A DNA stretch of 64,000 nucleotides, taken from positions 6,175 through 70,174 of the forward strand of contig NZ_SSNW01000017.1 of NCBI RefSeq assembly GCF_004801315.1. The letters run 5' to 3'. A program made the translations under genes and the position numbers. Each line of letters opens with the position of its first letter. The stretch's first letter is position 1. Positions 16,481-25,194 of the stretch are shown one piece after another. Source of the stretch: Deinococcus sp. Arct2-2 (lineage in GTDB: Bacteria > Deinococcota > Deinococci > Deinococcales > Deinococcaceae). The notes beneath the pieces are model-generated. The model was not told the origin of the DNA, searched no databases, and worked only from the letters and a program-made list of their open reading frames with translations.

Positions 16481-17221
16481 TCAGACGCGGGTGGTGAATA
16501 CGTGACTTACCAACGCGCTGTTCAACAACTGATCGTAGGTCTGCGCGACTTGCCCCGCATGGGGCTCCCCAAGCACCACCCCCACCTCGAAGTTGATACC
16601 CAAGCCATGCCCAGTCATGTTCGCCGAGCCCAGCACCACCCGCTCTCGGTCGGCCACCGCGAGCTTCGCGTGCAGCAGACCACTCTGATGGTTAGCCGTA
16701 TAGGCTCTGAAGGCGGCTACCATACGCTCGGCCTCCTGCCGCAGCGTCTCAATCGCCCTGCTCTGCGCGCTGCTCATGTCCCCAAGATCGTGGCCGATCA
16801 GAGTCACGTGGACGCCCCGGTGTAAGGCATCACGCAGGTCTCGCTCCATCACGTGAACGCCGCCCGCCGCGATGAACGGGGACATCAACAGCAGCTCGCG
16901 CTGCGCGCTTTGGATGGTCTGCGCCAGGCCTTCCACATAGCTCAAGCCCTGGCCCTGAAGCCCTTGAGGCAGCGTCCACAGCAACTGCGTCTCCAGCGCA
17001 GCGCTGCATTGCGCGAGGTAGCCCGCCAGAGGGCGAGGCTGAATTTCCCCTTCCTTGAGGGCGCCTGCTGCCTGCAGCTCGGCCCAAAGGATGTCGCGCC
17101 CCCCCGATCCCAGCAGGTCGTCTGCCCACACCAGGTCGTGGTAAGCAGTGCGCTGACCCACGCGCGCCCAGAGGGCACCCGCCATGCGGCTGAGTTGATG
17201 GTCGGTCAGGTTCATGGACAT
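16481..17221 (-). CDS. drmC: DrmC-like phospholipase D-fold protein
   Basis: A 246-residue protein; the ATG at 17221 shares a base with the drmB stop (TGATG). The HKD signature of the phospholipase D/nuclease superfamily is clear at about residues 180-195: HAKLAVADRERVVLGSANMTG. A GINFEVGV segment follows and a partial second half (LLLMSPFIAAGG, near 115) precedes it. In DISARM, DrmC is a PLD-domain protein of about this size lying directly after drmB, as here. Its exact biochemical role is not settled. It is the last gene of the five-gene operon. Confidence 0.85.
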   Translation of the reverse strand: MSMNLTDHQLSRMAGALWARVGQRTAYHDLVWADDLLGSGGRDILWAELQAAGALKEGEIQPRPLAGYLAQCSAALETQLLWTLPQGLQGQGLSYVEGLAQTIQSAQRELLLMSPFIAAGGVHVMERDLRDALHRGVHVTLIGHDLGDMSSAQSRAIETLRQEAERMVAAFRAYTANHQSGLLHAKLAVADRERVVLGSANMTGHGLGINFEVGVVLGEPHAGQVAQTYDQLLNSALVSHVFTTRV

Positions 17222-19122
17222 CACCGGTCGCCGGACTCTGTCCAGCATGTCCAGTACCCGTGGGTAATGCGCCCCTTGCCGAAGCCAGCGTGTTGCGGCA
17301 ACGGACCGCCATACAGCAGCGCACGCGACAGGTACTTATTGAAATGCACGCAGTTGTGCTCGCGGTACAAGCAGCCCGCACAGCTGCTGCCGTCGTGGGC
17401 GCAGATCGGGTCATAAATGCAGTCGCGCCCCTGCTGCCCGGCCTCATGCAGCCACAGCGGCAGGCGCTGTTCAAAGAGGGTCAGCAGCCCACCAATCTTG
17501 CTCTCGGTAAAGCGGTTGGCATACAACGCGAACGACAGCGTTTCTGGCAGCAGGTACTCGCCGATGCTCGACGATGCGTACCCACTCCACTCCATGCGCT
17601 GCAGCATGATGTGGCTGATGCTGTGCAGCAGCGTCTGCACCGCTTCCGCCGCGGGGGTTAACTCTCCGGGCGCGACGTTGGGATCCCGCAGCGCCGTTCG
17701 CCAAAGCCACGCCCAGGCGGCAGTCGAATCCGTCGGCGCCGGCCCAGTAACGATCTGGTTGCGAACCAGCCAGCTGGCCACCTTTACCGGATCCAGTTGG
17801 AACCACAGCGCTTCGGTTTCTGTGGGCAGGGTGTACAGAGGCAGTCGGCCGTCTTCGTCTGCCATGAAAGGGTTAACCGAGCTGCGCCGAGGATCCTTGG
17901 TCACCCGCGTGTAGCCAAACGCAGCCTGCGCGATAGGAAAGTCCTCCACCGCCTCGACCGTGCACAGCCCCAGACTCTGCATGGCCTTCTGGGCGCCGTC
18001 CAGGAACTCACTCCCCCGGACTGCCTCGCCGCGGTCCGTCAGGCGGTCTGCCACCAGCTGCGGCGTGGTCAGGCGCATGTTGTCGCGCAGAGCCACATGC
18101 TCGATCAAGCGCCGGGAAGGGGCGCCGCCCAGCGCCATCCCGAGATGGGTGGTCACCTGATTGATGGCATCCTGACCGGGAGGGTTGTTAACCTTATCAT
18201 CGTACTGCTTCACCAACGCATTACCAGGATCCGCTTTACGAAGCGCCTCGACAATCTGGCGGTTCATTTCGTCCTTCGCGGCATTCCCCCCAACCCACTG
18301 CTCACGCTCGCGGGCCAGATCCAAAACTTTCCCGTCCAGCACGCCCCAGGCGCGGGCGAGCAGCAGACTCTCGGCATCTGGCGTATCGCGCAGGCGCTGC
18401 TCGTCACTCTTGCGAAAATTGATGAAGGTCACGACCAGCGGGTTGTAGAGGCCCGGTTCGCCGGTGGGATAGACCCGCATGTAGCGCTCGTGGTTCGGCC
18501 GATTCTGGGTCTTGGCGTCCTCGCTGTACTCGCATTTGCAGGGCGTCATGCGCAGGGAACGAATCTGGCCGTCGCACTTCACACACACCCAGCGGGCAAG
18601 GGCTGTACGCCCTGGATCGTACAGCTTTGCCTCGGTTCCTCCGCAGCTGGGGCAACGTTCGTTGCGGGGAAGGTTGAGTTCCTGAATGCGCCCGCAGTTG
18701 TGTGCCTCGACGTAGCGCAGCTGCTTCATCGTGCCGCTGCACCCATGGCGGGGACACTGGGCGCGGCGACTCCCTTTGCGCTCCACGTCAGCGTACGCCG
18801 TCACGTAGCCGCATTTGCGGCACTGCACGTTCTCCGGATAGGGCGTGAAACCCACAGCGCGCGGCTGCCCGATGCGAAAGCGGCCCACCCGCTTGGCGGG
18901 GTCGCGTACGTCCGGGAAACGGGTGCGGAAGGTGTCAGTCCACTGGCCCACGGCGTCCCCGATCGCGTCGAACAGCGCGATGTCGTTGAGGCTGTCTTCT
19001 TCTAGGGGGTCGAGTTCGATGGTGGTGACGCGGCACAGGCCGAAGTCGTCGTGGTCGAAGATCGCTTCCGGCAGGTACCGGTACAAGACCTGCGTCTGGC
19101 CGCGCTGAAGTTCTCTGGGCAT
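17221..19122 (-). CDS. drmB: DrmB-like DUF1998 protein
   Basis: A 633-residue protein, starting at the ATG at 19122 with GAGG nine bases upstream; the longer open frame would overlap drmA. It is cysteine-rich, with likely zinc sites: CRKCGYVTAY...CPRHGC (near residue 110), CPSCGG (near 155), CVKCDG (near 175) and a C-terminal CIYDPICAHDGSSCAGCLY block typical of DUF1998. In DISARM, DrmB forms a complex with the DrmA helicase that senses foreign DNA ends. It lies 64 bp after drmA and is coupled to drmC. Confidence 0.86.
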   Translation of the reverse strand: MPRELQRGQTQVLYRYLPEAIFDHDDFGLCRVTTIELDPLEEDSLNDIALFDAIGDAVGQWTDTFRTRFPDVRDPAKRVGRFRIGQPRAVGFTPYPENVQCRKCGYVTAYADVERKGSRRAQCPRHGCSGTMKQLRYVEAHNCGRIQELNLPRNERCPSCGGTEAKLYDPGRTALARWVCVKCDGQIRSLRMTPCKCEYSEDAKTQNRPNHERYMRVYPTGEPGLYNPLVVTFINFRKSDEQRLRDTPDAESLLLARAWGVLDGKVLDLAREREQWVGGNAAKDEMNRQIVEALRKADPGNALVKQYDDKVNNPPGQDAINQVTTHLGMALGGAPSRRLIEHVALRDNMRLTTPQLVADRLTDRGEAVRGSEFLDGAQKAMQSLGLCTVEAVEDFPIAQAAFGYTRVTKDPRRSSVNPFMADEDGRLPLYTLPTETEALWFQLDPVKVASWLVRNQIVTGPAPTDSTAAWAWLWRTALRDPNVAPGELTPAAEAVQTLLHSISHIMLQRMEWSGYASSSIGEYLLPETLSFALYANRFTESKIGGLLTLFEQRLPLWLHEAGQQGRDCIYDPICAHDGSSCAGCLYREHNCVHFNKYLSRALLYGGPLPQHAGFGKGRITHGYWTCWTESGDR

Positions 19123-19186
19123 GAAGTCCTCAAAATGGGCAGATCTTCCGGGGGTGGCTGGCTCGGCCTCTCCCCCGGGGGAAGGG

Positions 19187-22100
19187 TTATTTACCGGAGT
19201 GCTCGAACCAGTCCAGCGTGTCGTAGGGGACGCTATCGGGGCGGAATGGAATGGAACGTTCCACATCGCGCAGACTCGTCATCGGCTTTGGATTGAGCGC
19301 GTCTCCCAGGTTCTGGCGTGCGGCCGTCTTGGTGTGCTGCACCAGGCGGGCATGCAGCAGCCTGTAGGCATCATCAATCAGTGCAACCTGGCCAGACTCA
19401 AGCTCTGCGTCGTAGTTGCCGTCACCGAGCGCCTGGGCGCCGCGCAGGTGGTTGGTGATCCACAGGTGCGCGCCGCCGGGTGCCAGTGGCCGGTCAAGCC
19501 ATTTCAGCGCCTGGGTGACGTTCTTGAGCTGCGTCATCCTCCCATTCTGTGGCTTGTCCTTTTCGGTGGGCATGGCCAGGCCGTAGATCAGCCCCGCGAC
19601 GGTGCCGCTGAGGGTGCGGCGCAGCGCCTGCTTGGCAAAGCGGTTGACCGGCACCGGCGTAACCATGCGGTCCAGGTGCTGGTGGTATTCCTGAAAACGG
19701 CTGTAGATGCTGGAGGCCCGCAGATTGCGCACCGGCAGCACGACCACCACCAGGCCGACTTTCTTGCGGCCGCTGCGGCTGGAAGCCTGGATATATTCGG
19801 CTGTCTCGGCGGGATACTTTTCCATCACCATCAGGTTGCAACGCTCCAGGTCGACTCCGTGGCTGATCACGTTGGTGGCGACCAACGCATCGACGTGCAA
19901 CGCGGACTTCCAGTCCCCCGGGCTTTCAATCTCCTCGATTACCCCTGCGATTTCCCCGGTGCTCGACCGCCCCGAGAGATAGCGGACGCCCAGATCCCGC
20001 GCGCCATTCAGAATTTCCTTGCTGGCGTCGTTCAGGAAGTCCTTGACGCGGGTGCCACCGGTGAGGCTGGCCACATAGGTCAGCGACATGGAGTAATAGT
20101 GCCGCAGTGCGGCGAGCTCCTCGGGCGTGGTCGTCTCCTTGAGCGCCGCGAGGGTGGCTGCCTCTTCCTCGAACAGCTTCGTGACGGTTGAATTCAGAAT
20201 TCGCGCGCAGCGAGCGGCCGCTTCCGTGGAAAGCCCACTGGGCCGGAATGCCACGAATACGCGTGCTGTCTTGGCCACGCCCGGCGCGGTCTCCTCGATC
20301 TTGGCGTAGAAATTCTCGTGCCGCTTGTAGCCGCGGCTCGGAAAGCGCCGGGCATCCCGGACTCCATACAGGTGCCGGGTCTGGTGCTCAAAGCCCTCAA
20401 TGGTGGCTGTGGCAGCAATGACCTTGGACTTTTTACCGCCGGCTTGCTCTTCGCAATAGCGAATCAAAGTCTCGTAATGGCCGGCGAAGGCGCCAAGCTC
20501 TTCTTGCAGCAGGTGCAACTCATCTTGCAAGTGCAAGGTCGGCGAGGGGTCCTTGGGTTGAATCAGGGGCAGCTTAGCGATGTCCTGCATCTTGAGGGTG
20601 CACCCATAGATGCAGAAGTCGATGTTGCCGTAGCCGTGGGTCGGGCACTTCCAGCGGGGCCCAGCCCAGAGAATGCCGAAGCGCTCCTGCATGCCCAAGG
20701 TGGCCGCCTTGTCCACCGTGCCGACGATCAGCGCCGGCAACGTGCGGTAGATCTCCGCGTCAGTGATCACCACGGGCAGGTAATACATGCACTTCGGGTC
20801 TTGACAGCGGTGGTAGAGCCGACTTTGCTTGGCGCGGGGCTCCATCTTTACCGTGCCCTTCCCCCCGCACTTGGGACAGTCGGCGATCATCTTGAATTTC
20901 TCGCAGCTCTCGGGCGTGGCGTGGTCCTTGAAGAACTTGTCGTCCAGTGTGTTCGGTGTGGTGCTGCTGCCCACAAAGTACCCAAGCAGCAGCTTGTCGT
21001 GCTCGCCCTGGATCCCCAGCCCGTCAAGCTCGATCTGCGCTTCATGAATCATCGTCACGGCGCGCTGCAGCTGCTGCACGCTGAGCATGCGCAGGGGGAA
21101 GCGCAGCCAAGCAGTGACTCCCATGGCCTTGCCTCGCAAACGGTCGTAGAGGATCGCGCAGCAGATCAGCCCCAGGTAACTCTCGGTCTTGCCGCCGCCG
21201 GTGGGGAACCACAGCACATCCGCGATGTCGAGATCCCCGGTCCAGTCATGGTGTTGGCCCAGGTGATCTTCACCCCCAGACACGTTCTCCCGGAGCGCCA
21301 GTGCAGGCAGCTGCGTGACGATGAACGCAATCTGGAACAGGCGCCACCGGTGGAACCCCTTTTTGGCTGCGATCCGCCCCATGACCCGGTTCATTGCCTG
21401 GAAAGCGCGCAGCAGCTCAGGTTGCGCGCGCAGCGCCGCGATGCCCGCGGCAAAGCGGTGCACTTCCCCCTGGAACCTCTCAAAGTCAGTCTGGCATTCA
21501 ATGAGTTCTTCCGGCGTCAGGCCTTCGCTGTTCGTGCCCAGCACTTTGTCCTGCCAGTGCGTGACCTCGGCCTCCATCGCCGCGTAAATTTCGGCAAGCA
21601 CGTCGAAGGTGTCTTCAGCAAAGCGGCCGAACTCGGTCGGCAGATGATCTTTGGTGGTCAGCCGGGGTTGGTCGAAACGCGCCAGGGCGTGGGTCTCGAA
21701 GCGCCCGGTCTGCTGGTCGATGGTCACGGACGTGTTGTGCCCGACTCCCCAGACCCGGCGGTCGTACTGGTAGTCGCGGGGAATGGGCAGGATCTCGATC
21801 GGGGCGACCGTTCCCTGGGTTACGTCCCCCCACAACCGTGCGTCAGCCAGGATATTGACGTTGTCCTGGGTTCGGATTTGGTCGTTGCGCAGCGTATCGT
21901 TGGACAGGTAGAGGCTGACCCGCACGTTGCCGTTCGCCTGGGGCTCGGTCCGGATCATCAGAGAGGCTTGGAGCGCTGGATCCGGTCGACCGGGCTTCTT
22001 GTCCCGCATGTGAGCGGCGATGAACTGCTCGAAGGCCTTCTCGTCTTTCAGATCGGCCTCGGTCAGCTGCGCACCAGCGCGGGTGGCCATTGTGTTCTCC

Positions 22101-22837
22101 GGGGCTGGCCGGTCGACCAGGCCGCGGGTGATGGCGTCGTCCAGGGCAGTCTGAATTCGGCCAGCGTCCCGCTGCTCGGTCATTTTGGTCGCGTCCAGCG
22201 TGAAGGTCAGGTTCTCGAGCTGCACCGCGTTGCGCCGCAGAGCGTAGGCCAGGGTCATCGCCGTCTCCGACTGCTTGCCGCGCTTCCCTGTCGGCACTGG
22301 AGTAGGGGGCGGTGGGGCTTTCGGGGCGGTGCCCGGCCGGTAAGTGCCGCCGAGAGACTCGAGCTGCTGGCGGTAAGTTGGCAGGTGCGTGGTGTAAAAG
22401 GCGAAGGACAGGTTCACTGTGATGCTGACCTTCCCGTCCACAGGGGTGAGCATCAGCTCGCACCCCAGTGCCGAGGGGGGGCGGCGCGGCACATCCTGGT
22501 CGTCCACCCGCTCCACCGGAGCTCGGCGCGCCTCCGGCTCCTCGTCGTCTGCTTCCCCGCTGGTCCCTGTCCTGGAATTGGGTGCCGCGACGGGAACCGC
22601 TCTGGCCACTTTCGGCGGGGCTGCCGGGCTTTCGCCCTCAGCCATCTCCCCGGCATCGAGAGGCTCCGCCTCATCAGGATTGCGCCAGGGCGCCAGAACA
22701 CCAAGATGGCACTCGTCGATGGGAAGGCGGTTGACCAGGGTCAGTTCTTCCCGGCCAGCGAGCCGGCGTTCCAGGCGGTTGATAAAGTGATTGACGATCT
22801 CGATTTCCTGTGGGTAACGGGTGGGGGGAGCGCTCAC
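19187..22837 (-). CDS. drmA: DrmA-like superfamily 2 helicase
   Basis: A 1216-residue helicase, starting at GTG 22837 because GAAGGAG lies seven bases upstream; a TTG at 22882 overlapping the preceding stop is possible. Motifs in order are Walker A WFPTGGGKTESYLG (about residue 546), an insert with a CPKCGG...CQDPKC zinc ribbon (about 655-685), Walker B-like LQDELHLL (about 776), motif V SHGVDLERCNLMV (about 1000) and motif VI QASSRSGRKK (about 1019). Size and neighbours (drmB, drmC) match DISARM DrmA, which with DrmB binds and translocates on DNA of incoming phage. All motor motifs are intact. Confidence 0.87.
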   Translation of the reverse strand: MSAPPTRYPQEIEIVNHFINRLERRLAGREELTLVNRLPIDECHLGVLAPWRNPDEAEPLDAGEMAEGESPAAPPKVARAVPVAAPNSRTGTSGEADDEEPEARRAPVERVDDQDVPRRPPSALGCELMLTPVDGKVSITVNLSFAFYTTHLPTYRQQLESLGGTYRPGTAPKAPPPPTPVPTGKRGKQSETAMTLAYALRRNAVQLENLTFTLDATKMTEQRDAGRIQTALDDAITRGLVDRPAPENTMATRAGAQLTEADLKDEKAFEQFIAAHMRDKKPGRPDPALQASLMIRTEPQANGNVRVSLYLSNDTLRNDQIRTQDNVNILADARLWGDVTQGTVAPIEILPIPRDYQYDRRVWGVGHNTSVTIDQQTGRFETHALARFDQPRLTTKDHLPTEFGRFAEDTFDVLAEIYAAMEAEVTHWQDKVLGTNSEGLTPEELIECQTDFERFQGEVHRFAAGIAALRAQPELLRAFQAMNRVMGRIAAKKGFHRWRLFQIAFIVTQLPALALRENVSGGEDHLGQHHDWTGDLDIADVLWFPTGGGKTESYLGLICCAILYDRLRGKAMGVTAWLRFPLRMLSVQQLQRAVTMIHEAQIELDGLGIQGEHDKLLLGYFVGSSTTPNTLDDKFFKDHATPESCEKFKMIADCPKCGGKGTVKMEPRAKQSRLYHRCQDPKCMYYLPVVITDAEIYRTLPALIVGTVDKAATLGMQERFGILWAGPRWKCPTHGYGNIDFCIYGCTLKMQDIAKLPLIQPKDPSPTLHLQDELHLLQEELGAFAGHYETLIRYCEEQAGGKKSKVIAATATIEGFEHQTRHLYGVRDARRFPSRGYKRHENFYAKIEETAPGVAKTARVFVAFRPSGLSTEAAARCARILNSTVTKLFEEEAATLAALKETTTPEELAALRHYYSMSLTYVASLTGGTRVKDFLNDASKEILNGARDLGVRYLSGRSSTGEIAGVIEEIESPGDWKSALHVDALVATNVISHGVDLERCNLMVMEKYPAETAEYIQASSRSGRKKVGLVVVVLPVRNLRASSIYSRFQEYHQHLDRMVTPVPVNRFAKQALRRTLSGTVAGLIYGLAMPTEKDKPQNGRMTQLKNVTQALKWLDRPLAPGGAHLWITNHLRGAQALGDGNYDAELESGQVALIDDAYRLLHARLVQHTKTAARQNLGDALNPKPMTSLRDVERSIPFRPDSVPYDTLDWFEHSGK

Positions 22838-22878
22838 GTAATTTCTCCTTCGGAAAAGTTGGATGGGCAGAGGGGCGG

Positions 22879-25194
22879 TCAAGCAACAGAAGCAGTGGGC
22901 TGCAGGCGTGTGACTTGCGTCACGCGGCGCAGTTCCACGGCTGCGAGCACTTCACTCACGTGTGCGTCGAGCTGGCGCGAGCTGTTCAGAGCGGCTTTGT
23001 ACCCCTCGCCGGTGGCGATGGCACGCAGCACGGCGTGCAGCGCCCGACCGGCGGACCGGTTGCGGTTGCGCACGCCCTGGATCGCTTCGTAGGTGTGCGT
23101 GATCATGGCTTCGTTCGGGTACAGGCCGCTGCGCAGCGCAAGCAGACGCATGTGGGAAAAGCTCTGCGGCTCGTTGCCGAACTCGGTCAACCAGCTGCGC
23201 AGGGTGGTGTAGTGGACATCAAGGCCGTCTTGTTGCAGCGCCCGCTCCAGGGCGCGAATACTCGGGTACTGATCGAGCAGGATAATTTTGGCGTGCCGCC
23301 ACAGCTGCAGGGCGATCTGATGCCCGCGCGAAGACCGTGCGTCAAGCACCTCCACCAGGCGTTCGAACAATGTGCTGTAAGCGTCGTCCACCATGCTGAC
23401 GACGTGCATGCCTGCGGCTACATCTCTGGCACAGTGCCGAACCAGCTGCCCGGTATCGGGGTAGAACACGTCCACGATGCGTTTCTCAGGTAGAGTCTGC
23501 ACTTCACCGTCTTCGTAGCGCACTGTTACCTGCCCCCCAGACATTTGCAGGGGCGAGGGGCGGATCCCCGGTGCGCCTGGCTCCAAGTCCAAGCGGCGCA
23601 GTTCAGCGCTCACGAGCTCGTCCATGTCCAGGTGCAGGCCCTGGGTCTCTACAGTCTGCAGGAGGCGAATCGGCTGACCATCCAGACCTTCGATGTGCAG
23701 TTCAGGGCGGGGCGAGGAAGTCATCAGGTCACCGGGGGGGCAGGTCATGCCCAGACACGTCAGGGTCGAGCGCAGGTGGTCGGTGGCTTCCAGGGTCTCG
23801 AGCTCCGCATAGCTGCGGTGGTGCAGACCCTGCTCGAGCGGCACTTCGTGGGGGTAAAGAATGCTCTCTGCGGCGATGCTGGGATGGATGTCAAGGTAGC
23901 GCAGCGTCCCGTGGCGGTATCCAGGCAGGACACTGCGCCAAGTCTGGCCGGCGCTTGCACGGCGCGCTTCCTCACGGGCATGCAGGAACTCGATCTGTCC
24001 GCTGAGTTCGTGCCTGTCCAGTCCAGGAATAATGAGGGTGACGGCCCGACGCAGCAGCTCGGTCTCGGCCCGGCTGGGAGCGACCACGATCAGGGGCGGG
24101 CCAGGCTCGCCCAGCAGGGTCTCGATCCGCTGCGTCAGGGCGTAGAGCTTCACGGGCTCCTGGCGCTGACTGAGAAGGTCGTAAGCTTCCTGCAACAAGG
24201 CCGTGAGCTGCGCCCAGGGGCCTTGCAGGGCGGCGTTGGGCAGGCTTATGCCCGTCAGCTGGTCGATTTGCTCGCGCAGCATCAGACCGCCCCAGCCTTT
24301 CCGGGCCAGCGCTTCGTACTGCAGCAGCGGCACAGCCAGCTGGCGCATTCGGTGGTAGATGCTCCAGGCGTCCAGCAGGGCGGGGGCGCTGCGCGCGAGC
24401 CCCATCAGGGTCACGAGCAAGCCGCGCACCTCAGCGAGCGCACGGTCGAATGCTGGGTCGTCCTGACACACGTAGAGCCGGCGCTGAGGGGCAACGGTGC
24501 TGGGAGCGGGACCGCGCAATTCCTCTGCCACGGCCTGCTGCGCGCCGGGGGACCACAGCCAGGTCAGGCGCGCGGCAGGGTTCCCCAGCTCAGCGAGAAG
24601 GCGTTCCCCGAGCGGCGGCGTGAGAAAGATCCGCAGGGCCGCGCCCCGCGTGGCGCGTTCCAGCTCACCCAGGCGAGAGAAAGTCCGTGGGTGCGTGGCG
24701 TCAACGATCACTGCGCCAATGTTGCTGGGGAGGGTCTCCAGGCGAGTGATCCAGCCAGGGTTGGCCACGATGACGTGGGGGCGGTCATCCACGACAGGGT
24801 GGTAGCGAGAGAACGATTCGACCGACCAGAATTGACTGAACCGGATATCGCTGCCCTCAAGTTGCAGGTTCTCTAAGTGTTCGAGGCTTCCGGTGATGGC
24901 GTGGGTGACCAGCAACAGGTTGCCGTTCAGGCGCTGGCCTCCCAGGTGTTGGTGCAAGAAATCGGTCACCAGTAGACCGGTAGCGACGATCACGGCGCTT
25001 TGCGCTCCATCTGGCGGCATCACGATATTCAGCAGGGGCCGCTCCCCGGGGGGGCAAGTGAGCAGTTGGGAGGCCAGAACAGCCGTGGCCTTCTGGGCAG
25101 GCGTGGTTCCGCGCGGCAGGACCTGGTGGTGCAGCATGCCGCGTGCGGCGCTGCGCTCCATCTGCGCCAGCTGCAGGAACGCCCGCACCCACAT
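22879..25194 (-). CDS. DrmE-like protein of the DISARM-type operon
   Basis: A 771-residue protein without a motif I can assign firmly. The N-terminal half has a helicase-like alternation (LLNIVMPPDGAQSAVIVATG, then VIVDATHP), but no intact GKT Walker A. The C-terminal part is helical (HQIALQLWRHAKIILLDQYP). Its position between methyltransferase and drmA, and its size, match drmE of class 2 DISARM; class 1 systems carry a larger SNF2 helicase (DrmD) there. The ATG shares a base with the methyltransferase stop, so it is part of one transcript. Homology to DrmE is inferred from context, not demonstrated. Confidence 0.6.
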   Translation of the reverse strand: MWVRAFLQLAQMERSAARGMLHHQVLPRGTTPAQKATAVLASQLLTCPPGERPLLNIVMPPDGAQSAVIVATGLLVTDFLHQHLGGQRLNGNLLLVTHAITGSLEHLENLQLEGSDIRFSQFWSVESFSRYHPVVDDRPHVIVANPGWITRLETLPSNIGAVIVDATHPRTFSRLGELERATRGAALRIFLTPPLGERLLAELGNPAARLTWLWSPGAQQAVAEELRGPAPSTVAPQRRLYVCQDDPAFDRALAEVRGLLVTLMGLARSAPALLDAWSIYHRMRQLAVPLLQYEALARKGWGGLMLREQIDQLTGISLPNAALQGPWAQLTALLQEAYDLLSQRQEPVKLYALTQRIETLLGEPGPPLIVVAPSRAETELLRRAVTLIIPGLDRHELSGQIEFLHAREEARRASAGQTWRSVLPGYRHGTLRYLDIHPSIAAESILYPHEVPLEQGLHHRSYAELETLEATDHLRSTLTCLGMTCPPGDLMTSSPRPELHIEGLDGQPIRLLQTVETQGLHLDMDELVSAELRRLDLEPGAPGIRPSPLQMSGGQVTVRYEDGEVQTLPEKRIVDVFYPDTGQLVRHCARDVAAGMHVVSMVDDAYSTLFERLVEVLDARSSRGHQIALQLWRHAKIILLDQYPSIRALERALQQDGLDVHYTTLRSWLTEFGNEPQSFSHMRLLALRSGLYPNEAMITHTYEAIQGVRNRNRSAGRALHAVLRAIATGEGYKAALNSSRQLDAHVSEVLAAVELRRVTQVTRLQPTASVA

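Noticed and set aside
22879..25194. Calling the 771-aa protein a DrmD SNF2 helicase
   Set aside because: No Walker A or DEAH-type motif is visible and it is too short for DrmD.
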